DNA from: Prevotella sp.
Lineage (GTDB): Bacteria; Bacteroidota; Bacteroidia; Bacteroidales; Bacteroidaceae
Length of the DNA stretch: 7,278 nucleotides
NCBI GenBank assembly: GCA_022732315.1
Contig: JAIJUV010000123.1
Location: 1 to 7,278 of the forward strand
Reading direction: 5' to 3'
In this document: positions 1 through 4,948 of the stretch, piece after piece
Numbering within the stretch: position 1 is the first letter of the stretch
How the letters are laid out: each line of letters opens with the position of its first letter
Made by a program: the position numbers and the translations under genes
The notes under the pieces: model-generated
What the model saw: only the letters and a program-made list of their open reading frames with translations
What the model was told of the DNA's origin: nothing
Databases searched by the model: none

Positions 1-6
1 TTTCAT
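1..6 (-). CDS. possible first codons of a leftward gene, cut by window edge
   Basis: Read on the minus strand the first six bases are ATGAAA, a typical Met-Lys start. They sit downstream of an AT-rich leader and of a Bacteroidetes-like -7 box at 113-120. Only two codons are visible, so nothing can be said about the product. The leftward gene is an inference from the leader and promoter, not from coding sequence. Confidence 0.25.
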
Positions 7-112
7 TCTTGTGTATCTATCTGTTTCTTATTAAATCAATTTTAAGTTCGACAATCTGTTAATTTGCAACTCTCATGTTTGGTTCATAATCCGCACATTG
101 TATTTTGCCTTG

Positions 113-145
113 CAAAAATAGCAAAAAATCTTGGAATAAAAGAAA
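113..145 (-). promoter_or_regulatory. candidate leftward promoter (Bacteroidetes type)
   Basis: On the minus strand 120-113 reads TATTTTTG, a perfect match to the Bacteroidetes -7 box TAnnTTTG. About 21 bases upstream (145-142) lies TTTC, one mismatch from the -33 box TTTG. It would start transcription near 105 and give a leader of about 100 nt before the possible ATG at 6. The region is AT-rich, so a chance match is possible. Confidence 0.35.
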
Positions 146-290
146 AATTCCCGATAAATTAACGCAAAACATACGTAAAAACTAAATGTGAGCTGCATTT
201 CGTATTTTTCATATATTGAGACACTACTGTCCAAAAAAACTGGGAAATTCGCTCTTTGAAATAGGTGAATTATAGTCTTTTATGCAGTAT
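121..290. other. AT-rich intergenic stretch, no gene seen
   Basis: This stretch is rich in A and T runs and has no open frame of useful length on either strand. The part from about 218 onward (GAGACACTACTGTCC followed by an A-run) has the look of an insertion-sequence terminus, but no matching inverted end was found elsewhere in the window. Confidence 0.4.
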
Positions 291-324
291 TTTGCAATGA
301 AACGGACTTGATTTCGTAACTTTG
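291..324 (+). promoter_or_regulatory. rightward promoter (Bacteroidetes type)
   Basis: TTTG at 291-294 and TAACTTTG at 317-324 match the Bacteroidetes -33 (TTTG) and -7 (TAnnTTTG) boxes with a 22-base spacer, slightly longer than the usual 19-21. Transcription would begin near 331, about 20 nt before an ATG at 351 that is preceded by the purine-rich GAGACAGA. An imperfect 11 bp inverted repeat (303-313 with 350-360, one mismatch) brackets the -7 box and could be an operator, or chance. The gene it once served appears to be broken. Confidence 0.55.
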
Positions 325-350
325 CTGCCAAAAGTGTGTCCTGAGACAGA

Positions 351-436
351 ATGAAGTCCGATATTGGCTATATTGGATAGATTTCTGTCGTAACTTCTAA
401 AGAGATGGTGGCAGACCCACCGCATTCGGCATACAG
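351..436 (+). pseudogene. degenerate 5' coding remnant upstream of the intron
   Basis: An ATG at 351 lies at the right distance from the promoter at 291-324. The frame reads MKSDIGYIG and then hits a TAG at 378-380. If that stop is ignored, the frame stays open (ISVVTSKEMVADPPHSAY) up to the inferred intron boundary at 437. This is compatible with the 5' exon of a gene, possibly a transposase, that took a nonsense mutation and an intron insertion. The family is not recognised, and this could also be non-coding sequence. Confidence 0.25.
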
Positions 437-806
437 GTGCTGATTGTAAACCACTTTGTGCTGCTCTGATGGAAACAGATGGGTAGTGAACGACAATAGA
501 AAGTCTTCCGTAAGGTTGGCAAGGTATTTGTCAAGGAGATGAACGCAAGTGAACCATTGATGAAGCATCGTTAGCAAAGTTATCAAGTCACATCAGAACC
601 AAGGTGTTTGGGGGAATCTTAGGATAATGGAAGAGGAAACCTGTTTACTGTCTGCTGGGTGTGCGGTGTATAGGTGGCATGAACTTGACATAGGCTCTTT
701 AGAGGAACTGGAGAAATAGACATGGAATGCTAAGGGAAAATGCCGAGAGCCGTGACACGCAAGGCAGAAAGTATTGATGTCCATGTCTGTGGCGGATTAC
801 CTCACA

Positions 807-1065
807 ATGAACGAGGCAAACCCTTTTGTAATAGACAAGTGATTGGTGTGGGAAGCTTACCGCAAGGTGAAGGAAAACAAGGGTAGTGCGGGTATCGATA
901 AGGTTGCCCAAAAGACATTTGATAAGGAAATGTCCCAGAACCTTTAGTAAGATATCGAATCGCATGAGCTCTGGTTGCTACTTTCACAAAGCGGTTAAGC
1001 TGGTCACATTGGGTGAAGGGATTTGTACCCTATCCACGTCTAGGTTATTTAAGACTGTAAATTAA
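807..1065 (+). pseudogene. truncated group II intron reverse transcriptase (LtrA-like)
   Basis: From the ATG at 807 the frame reads PFVIDK, a TGA at 840-842, and then VWEAYRKVKENKGSAGID, the hallmark N-terminus (RT0 region) of group II intron maturase/reverse transcriptases. After SQNL a TAG at 945-947 closes the frame. Shifting by +1, the homology resumes at 949 with K-I-S-N-RMSSGCYFHKAVKLV, matching the family's usual YKIWNRMSSG.YFP..VK segment, so one extra base was gained near 945-948. Homology stops near 1005. The next codons to the TAA at 1063 do not look like this family, which marks the edge of a large internal deletion removing the catalytic YADD core, maturase and any endonuclease domain. 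An intact protein is about 400-600 aa. The start codon is uncertain because the N-terminal part may also be altered. Confidence 0.8.
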
Positions 1066-1088
1066 TTAACAAAAGAGTTAAGTACGAA

Positions 1089-1122
1089 GAACTGTGTGAT
1101 GGGAGACTGTCAAGCATGGTTC
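1089..1122 (+). ncRNA. group II intron domain V hairpin (degenerate triad)
   Basis: These 34 nt fold as a standard domain V: lower stem 1089-1096 with 1115-1122, a small bulge, an upper stem, and a GAGA (GNRA) loop at 1103-1106. The length is exactly the canonical 34 nt. Aligned by eye, the catalytic triad normally read AGC at positions 2-4 is AAC here (1090-1092), so the conserved G-U wobble becomes A-U. This suggests loss of splicing activity. Confidence 0.7.
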
Positions 1123-1164
1123 CGAGAGAAGGGAGGGTGAAACTCTCTCCACTTACTCGACAGC

Positions 1165-1281
1165 CCCCTGATTTACACTAAACTTTAATGGTCTTGCCCC
1201 TGATTTGCAACAAACTTTAACGCTGTTGCCGCTGATTTGCGACAAAAAAGTAGTGTCTTTGCCCCTGATTTGAAACAAATG
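1165..1281 (+). repeat. tandem repeat, four copies, 32-33 bp period
   Basis: Copies start at 1165, 1197, 1229 and 1262. Each opens with CCCCTGATTTG or a close variant (CCCCTGATTTA, CCGCTGATTTG), followed by a more variable A/C-rich part such as CAACAAACTTTAA. The first copy begins three bases after the inferred 3' end of the intron and the last runs into the ATG at 1279. There are no unique spacers, so it is not a CRISPR array. The regular spacing in front of a start codon suggests either a protein-binding array or a repeat tied to the neighbouring ATPase remnant; both are inference. Confidence 0.75.
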
Positions 1282-1404
1282 CGTATGATTAGACGAAATA
1301 TCATCAGTAAACTGGAGGCTTGGAAGCAAGACAAAAAGCATAAGATCAAGACAATTCATAAGGAAGAGTTTACGTTGATCAATCTTCCGTTCCTATATAA
1401 TTAA
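1279..1404 (+). pseudogene. 41-codon ORF, likely remnant of a DUF4143-type AAA ATPase
   Basis: The ORF runs ATG to TAA and encodes 41 residues starting MRMIRRNIISKLEAWKQDKK. This resembles the opening of the ATP-binding proteins with a C-terminal DUF4143 domain that are abundant in Bacteroidales; those usually continue within a few residues into a Walker A motif (GARQVGKT or similar). Here the Walker A and everything after are absent, and the chain ends in INLPFLYN, which could be the family's own C-terminus joined by an internal deletion. An intact member is about 380-450 aa. The stop codon overlaps the 5' arm of a strong hairpin. It may instead be a genuine small gene; the assignment rests on a short N-terminal resemblance only. 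Confidence 0.4.
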
Positions 1405-1442
1405 GGTGGACAATGCTTTTTAGGAATAGCAATGTCCACCTT
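1403..1442. terminator. hairpin between convergent units, likely bidirectional terminator
   Basis: A 15 bp inverted repeat (1403-1417 AAGGTGGACAATGCT with 1428-1442) has one mismatch and a 10-nt loop. It sits between the rightward ORF ending at 1404 and the leftward cvfB ending at 1466. Neither side has a clean U-tract; the flanks are only A/T-rich (TTATTATATA on the plus side), so termination is likely but not certain. Confidence 0.65.
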
Positions 1443-1465
1443 ATTATATATAGTTCTAATCTGCT

Positions 1466-2308
1466 TTATTCTGCCAATCGGATGCTCATTGGGCTTACGG
1501 TGATGAGGCGTTTCTTGTAGAGGTCGCCTATAGCACGCTTGTAAACCTTCTTGCTCACGTGGAAACGCTCGTAGATGTCATCGGCCTCGCTCTTGTCGCC
1601 AAGGTTGCACTCGCCATCGTTGTCCAGAAGATACTGGTAGAGGGTTTCTGCGAAGTCGGCAGTCTGCTGGATGCCGGTCTTCTGCAGGGTGACATCTATC
1701 TTTCCGTCAGGACGAACTCTTCCGATGTATCCCTTCATCTTGTCACCCGTGTGGATGTACTGGAAAATCTGGTCCTGATAGAGCAGACCCGGATACTGGT
1801 TGTCGATGATAACCTTGAAGCCGAGGTCAGTCTTCTGCCAGATGAGGAGATCCACCTCTTCGCCATGCTTGTAGTGAGGATGGTCTTCGTTGAGATAGCG
1901 CTCAATCTTGGCAGAGGCAACGATGCGGTAGCTCTCCTCGTCGATGTGGATATGCACGATGTAGGAGTTGCCGAGCACCATGCGCTTCTTCTGCTCGCGG
2001 AACGGGCAGAAGATGTCCTTCATCAGTCCCCAGCCCAGGAAGGCTCCGTATTCGTTGACCCATTTCACTTCGAGATAGGCAAAGTCGCCCACCTTAGCCA
2101 ATGGGGTTTCGGTGGTAGCGATGAGGCGCTCTTCCTGGTCGAGATAGATGAAGACATCCAGCTCGTCTCCGATGCCAGCGTCTTCTGGAACGTAGCGGGA
2201 TGGAAGGAGGATTTCTCCCTCGTCACCACCATCGAGATACAGACCGAAATCTACTTTCTTTACGATGCGAAGGCGATTGTAATCGCCGAGTTTTATCTTT
2301 TTTGCCAT
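1466..2308 (-). CDS. cvfB: CvfB-type S1-domain RNA-binding protein
   Basis: This 280-aa cytoplasmic protein has the layout of the CvfB/YitL family: S1-like OB folds followed by a C-terminal winged helix. An N-terminal S1-like segment covers about residues 5-65 (VKKVDFGLYLDGGDEGEILL), a second about 70-135 (VNEYGAFLGWGLMKDIFCP) and a third about 145-212 (TDLGFKVIIDNQYPGLLY ... GKIDVTLQK). Residues about 218-280 form the winged-helix-like end (DDIYERFHVSKKVYKRAIGDLYKKRLI). The length matches the family. Members bind RNA and have been linked to regulation of virulence factors in Staphylococcus aureus; the role in Bacteroidetes is unknown. The ATG at 2308 is the natural start. It lies 31 bp downstream of lolD, so the two are probably co-transcribed. 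No signal peptide is present. Confidence 0.9.
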   Translation of the reverse strand: MAKKIKLGDYNRLRIVKKVDFGLYLDGGDEGEILLPSRYVPEDAGIGDELDVFIYLDQEERLIATTETPLAKVGDFAYLEVKWVNEYGAFLGWGLMKDIFCPFREQKKRMVLGNSYIVHIHIDEESYRIVASAKIERYLNEDHPHYKHGEEVDLLIWQKTDLGFKVIIDNQYPGLLYQDQIFQYIHTGDKMKGYIGRVRPDGKIDVTLQKTGIQQTADFAETLYQYLLDNDGECNLGDKSEADDIYERFHVSKKVYKRAIGDLYKKRLITVSPMSIRLAE

Positions 2309-2339
2309 ATCATATTATTTTCGAGAATATAAAATGCTT

Positions 2340-3068
2340 TTAGATGCAATCTGCGGATGATTCTGGTTCTTCTGCAGCAGACTCTTCCTTGTTATCAGCA
2401 GCTCCTGCCTCCACCGTCTTCTCTATCATTCCATCCTTGAGATGGATGGTGCGGTCGGTGATGGACGCAAGACCCTCATCGTGGGTAACGATGACGAAAG
2501 TCTGACCGAATTTGTCTCTCAGGTCGAAGAAGAGTTGGTGAAGCTCTGCCTTGTTCTTGGTGTCGAGACTTCCTGATGGCTCATCGGCAAGGATGACGGC
2601 AGGGTTGTTGACCAGGGCTCTAGCCACGGCTACACGCTGCTTCTCACCACCTGATAACTCGGCAGGCTTGTGGTTGGCTCTGTCGCTCAATCCCATGAAT
2701 TCCAATAGCTCCTCGGCACGCTCCTTGGCCTCCTTTTTGCCCTTTCCGGCTATGAAGGCAGGAATCATGATGTTCTCCAGGGCGGTGAACTCTGGGAGAA
2801 GCTGATGGAACTGGAAGACGAAACCGAGATGCTGGTTGCGGAAATCGCTCAGCTTCTTGGTGCTGAGGCTGCGCACATCCACGCCATCTACCTCAATGCT
2901 GCCACTATCTGGCTTGTCAAGGGTACCGATAATCTGGAGAAGTGTGGTCTTGCCGGCACCACTTGGACCGACGATGCTTACCACCTCGCCCTTGTCAATA
3001 TGCAGGTCGATGCCCTTAAGCACCTGCAGGGAGCCGAAGCTCTTGGTTATACCTTTTATATCAATCAT
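2340..3068 (-). CDS. lolD: LolD-like lipoprotein-export ABC transporter ATPase
   Basis: A 242-aa ABC ATPase with all motifs intact: Walker A GPSGAGKT (34-41), Q-loop FVFQ with Q86, signature LSGGE (138-142), Walker B AVILADE (157-163), D-loop SGSLD and switch histidine H196 (VIVTHD). The [19 protein letters not shown] stretch is typical of the LolD/MacB/FtsE group, and LolD is the best fit. With LolC/LolE permeases, not in this window, it would power transfer of outer-membrane lipoproteins from the inner membrane. I chose the ATG at 3068 ([12 protein letters not shown]). An in-frame ATG at 3107 would add 13 residues without family resemblance and lies upstream of the -7 box at 3095-3102. Residues 217-242 are an unusual acidic Glu/Ala/Ser tail ([19 protein letters not shown]) beyond the usual end. 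MacB-like or other type VII ABC ATPases are the alternative. Confidence 0.85.
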   Translation of the reverse strand: MIDIKGITKSFGSLQVLKGIDLHIDKGEVVSIVGPSGAGKTTLLQIIGTLDKPDSGSIEVDGVDVRSLSTKKLSDFRNQHLGFVFQFHQLLPEFTALENIMIPAFIAGKGKKEAKERAEELLEFMGLSDRANHKPAELSGGEKQRVAVARALVNNPAVILADEPSGSLDTKNKAELHQLFFDLRDKFGQTFVIVTHDEGLASITDRTIHLKDGMIEKTVEAGAADNKEESAAEEPESSADCI

Positions 3069-3094
3069 TTTCTTATTCAAAGTTATTTTGCAGG

Positions 3095-3102
3095 CAAAAT
3101 TA
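3095..3102 (-). promoter_or_regulatory. -7 box of the lolD-cvfB promoter
   Basis: On the minus strand 3102-3095 reads TAATTTTG, a perfect TAnnTTTG box. Transcription would begin near 3088, about 20 nt before the lolD ATG at 3068, which supports that start over the one at 3107. No convincing TTTG -33 box is seen at the expected spacing. Confidence 0.5.
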
Positions 3103-3159
3103 AGCAAAATATTTGAAAATGCCTAATTTTAAGAGATAAAAAGAAATAAGGAGGGATAT

Positions 3160-3202
3160 AAAAAAACAAAACGAGCCTTATTCTTGCAAATAAAGCTCGT
3201 TT
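3160..3202 (-). terminator. intrinsic terminator of the pectin operon
   Basis: A 14 bp stem (3202-3189 with 3182-3169, one mismatch, AAACGAGC/GCTCGTTT core) and a 6-nt loop are followed on the minus strand by TTTTG and seven Ts (3166-3160). It lies 39 bp after the GH28 stop codon and ahead of the lolD promoter, so it separates the two leftward units. The U-tract exists only in the leftward direction. Confidence 0.9.
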
Positions 3203-3241
3203 CAGTACTCAATTCTGTATTTCTTTCTAAAAATGTATGTG

Positions 3242-4633
3242 CTATTTCAACCCGTCGGCATCGCCTGTGGTCTTCAATCCGTTGCTCTTCTCTCTAGGGG
3301 TGATATTCACTTTCTTCGCCACGGTGTTCTCGATGAGATTGGCATCGAATGCCATCTTCTTGTCGGTGCAGGTGATGTCTTCGAAGGTGAAATCCACCAG
3401 ACGATATTTCTCGCTCTTGGCAACATCGAAGAAGTTGTCGCAATCCATCTGGATGTTCTTCATCGTGATGTTGTTGCACTGGCTCAACGGCATGTCCTTG
3501 CGGTCGCCCGGCTTGAAGAACTGGGTCCATGGGCGGATGACGAGGAAACTGCCTGTGATGCCCTGGATGTTATCCACCGTTACGTACTCGTAATGCTGAG
3601 GCGTATCAGGGCGCATCTTCAGCCAGAGCACGCGCTGTGCCTTATCTACCTTGATGTTGCGGAGCACGATGTTGCGGTCTTTCACACTTTCGCTGCCAAG
3701 AGTCAGACAGCCATGCACGGTTCCATAATGGCAGTTCTGGATGAGCACGTTATATACAGGACCATTCTCTGGTGCCTGGTCAGCCCAGGTTCCCTTACCG
3801 CCCTTGATGGCGATGGCATCATCGTTTACGCTCATGTAGCAGCCATCCACCAGCACATCGTGACAGACATCAATGTCGATGGCGTCGCTGCTTGGTGCCC
3901 GCATGCCACTGGTTGGGGCGAAGATGGTGCAACCCAGGAAGCGGACATGGTCGCAGCGATAGATGTGGTTGGTCCAGAACGGACTGTTCTGAATATGCAC
4001 ATCCTGCAAGGTTACGTTGCTTGAATTGCTGATATAGACGAGGCGAGGGCGCTGTGCATCCTTGTTGGTACACTGGCGGTTCCAGGTGCGACGAATCCAG
4101 AACTCCTCCCAGTAGTGATAACCGTTGCCATCGATGGTACCCGGACCGGCGATGGTGAAGCCATCACATTTGTCGGCATTGATGAAGGCTGAGAAATATT
4201 TGCAGGTCTCGCCCTCGATGCGGGTTTCTACTACTGGGAAGTTGGCGATGCGGTCGCTGCCTTTCAGTTTTCCGCCTTCTTCCAGATACAGGTGGGTTTT
4301 TGGCTTGAAGAAGAGGGCACCGCTCTGATAGGTTCCGGCAGGTACCACGATAACGCCACCGCCATCCTGGGCAGCACGGTCGATGACAGCCTGGATAGCC
4401 TTGGTCTGAATCAGGGTGCTATCCGCCTTTACACCATAGTCGGTGAGGACGTATTTCTTGCCCAGGGTATCCACATTTACCTTCTGGGCGTTTCTGAACC
4501 AGGCATCCATCTTTGTGCCATCAGGCCAAAGCTCGGTTTGTGCCTTCTTTGCTTTCTTCTGTTTCTTTGCGGCGTTGGCGCTTAGTGGAGAGAATGCCAC
4601 TAAGCAAGCCATCAGCCAAATATATTTCTTCAT
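3242..4633 (-). CDS. secreted GH28 family glycosidase (polygalacturonase / rhamnogalacturonan type)
   Basis: This 463-aa protein starts with a signal peptide (MKKYIWLMACLVAFSPLSANA, cleavage near residue 21-22) followed by a Lys/Ala-rich linker. The rest is the right-handed beta-helix of glycoside hydrolase family 28. FGVKADS-like TDYGVKADSTLIQTKAIQAV (64-83) and GGGVIVVPAGTY (91-102) are the usual N-terminal strands. The active-site signatures are SSDAID (D250), NDDAIAIK (D271, D272), VHG (H307) and the R334...LK339 pair equivalent to the RIK motif. GH28 enzymes hydrolyse alpha-1,4-galacturonosyl linkages in homogalacturonan or galacturonosyl-rhamnose linkages in rhamnogalacturonan by inversion. 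The GH106 and GH105 neighbours favour rhamnogalacturonan-I, but the motifs alone do not decide the substrate. It is the last gene before the terminator, and its 5' leader is A-rich. The ATG at 4633 gives the signal peptide directly. Confidence 0.92.
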   Translation of the reverse strand: MKKYIWLMACLVAFSPLSANAAKKQKKAKKAQTELWPDGTKMDAWFRNAQKVNVDTLGKKYVLTDYGVKADSTLIQTKAIQAVIDRAAQDGGGVIVVPAGTYQSGALFFKPKTHLYLEEGGKLKGSDRIANFPVVETRIEGETCKYFSAFINADKCDGFTIAGPGTIDGNGYHYWEEFWIRRTWNRQCTNKDAQRPRLVYISNSSNVTLQDVHIQNSPFWTNHIYRCDHVRFLGCTIFAPTSGMRAPSSDAIDIDVCHDVLVDGCYMSVNDDAIAIKGGKGTWADQAPENGPVYNVLIQNCHYGTVHGCLTLGSESVKDRNIVLRNIKVDKAQRVLWLKMRPDTPQHYEYVTVDNIQGITGSFLVIRPWTQFFKPGDRKDMPLSQCNNITMKNIQMDCDNFFDVAKSEKYRLVDFTFEDITCTDKKMAFDANLIENTVAKKVNITPREKSNGLKTTGDADGLK

Positions 4634-4668
4634 TTTTTCTTTTTTCTTTTTTACCTTTTTACTTTTTT
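4634..4668 (-). promoter_or_regulatory. A-tract leader upstream of GH28 start
   Basis: On the mRNA strand the 35 bases ahead of the GH28 ATG are nearly all purine, made of iterated A5-6 tracts separated by G or GT (for example GGTAAAAAAG and GAAAAAATG). No classical Shine-Dalgarno site is present. A-rich, unstructured leaders aid initiation in Bacteroidetes. Here it also separates the start codon from the strongly structured element just upstream, and such tracts are prone to length change. Confidence 0.6.
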
Positions 4669-4721
4669 ACTGAAGTTTCACAAGTAACCTCCGGTCCCCG
4701 AAGGGGGCCAACTTTCAATAA

Positions 4722-4758
4722 CCGCTGGTGGAATGACCGAAGGTCATGGAACCTGCGG
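4722..4758. repeat. hairpin B, left copy
   Basis: A palindromic module built from CCGC/GCGG, GGT/ACC and ATGACC/GGTCAT arms around a GAA loop, with mismatches between arms. Its inverted counterpart is at 4862-4898; over 37 bp the two differ at only a few positions, mostly in the central ATGACC/GGTCAT segment. Confidence 0.75.
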
Positions 4759-4861
4759 AGAACCAATAGTAGGGAGAAAGCGTCCCCGAAGGGGGCGAAC
4801 CACATCCAGTCTTGCTCCTGTTCGCCCCCTTTGGGGACGATAGAGAGAGTATATCTGCTAT

Positions 4862-4898
4862 CCGCAGGTTCCATTCCCTTTGGTCATTCCACCCGCGG
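4862..4898. repeat. hairpin B, right copy (inverted)
   Basis: The inverted copy of the module at 4722-4758, opening CCGCAGGTTCCATTCCC and closing GGTCATTCCACCCGCGG. It can fold on itself or pair with the left copy to make one long cruciform or stem across the element. Confidence 0.75.
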
Positions 4899-4948
4899 TT
4901 ATTCACATTCGCCCCCTTCGGGGACGGCAGGATGCTACTTGCGAAACT

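Larger units (their letters stand above)
437..1161 (+). mobile_element. decayed group II intron (ribozyme plus truncated RT)
   Basis: Several parts of a bacterial group II intron lie in the correct order. The likely 5' end is GTGCTG at 437, near the GUGYG consensus. Domain I-III-like sequence follows, including CCGTAAGGTTGGCAAGG near 510-526 and GGGAAAATGCCGAGAGCCG near 734-752. Next come the N-terminus of an intron-encoded reverse transcriptase (807-1005), a 34-nt domain V hairpin (1089-1122), and a domain VI-like hairpin ending TTACTCGAC at 1161 with a candidate branch-point A at 1155. Intact bacterial introns with a reverse transcriptase are usually about 2-3 kb; this one is about 725 bp because most of the protein gene is missing. 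The 5' boundary is the least certain part. The element should be unable to move by itself. Confidence 0.75.

Noticed and set aside
1165..1281. CRISPR array
   Set aside because: The units are contiguous 32-33 bp repeats with gradual divergence and no unique spacers; no cas genes are nearby.
2295..2313. Six-codon mini-ORF overlapping the cvfB start
   Set aside because: An out-of-frame ATG at 2313 gives only MIWQKR and then a stop; nothing distinguishes it from chance.
1559..2332. Long open frame (257 codons) on the plus strand opposite cvfB
   Set aside because: It is the antisense of a well-supported S1-domain gene, starts inside it, and its translation has no recognisable motif or promoter; it arises from codon bias on the other strand.
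3069..3107. Upstream ATG adding 13 residues to LolD
   Set aside because: The extra residues do not match the family and the start lies upstream of the likely -7 box at 3095-3102, so it would not be in the transcript.
3233..4024. 263-codon plus-strand open frame opposite GH28
   Set aside because: Antisense shadow of a gene with all GH28 catalytic motifs; no promoter or start context of its own.
4659..4906. Small ORFs of 60-70 codons in the GH105-GH28 gap
   Set aside because: They are produced by the palindromic repeat itself; both strands and several frames are equally open and the peptides have no recognisable features.
4689..4925. Intrinsic terminator after GH105
   Set aside because: The hairpins are strong but none is followed by a U-tract on the minus strand, and the symmetry of the whole element explains them better.
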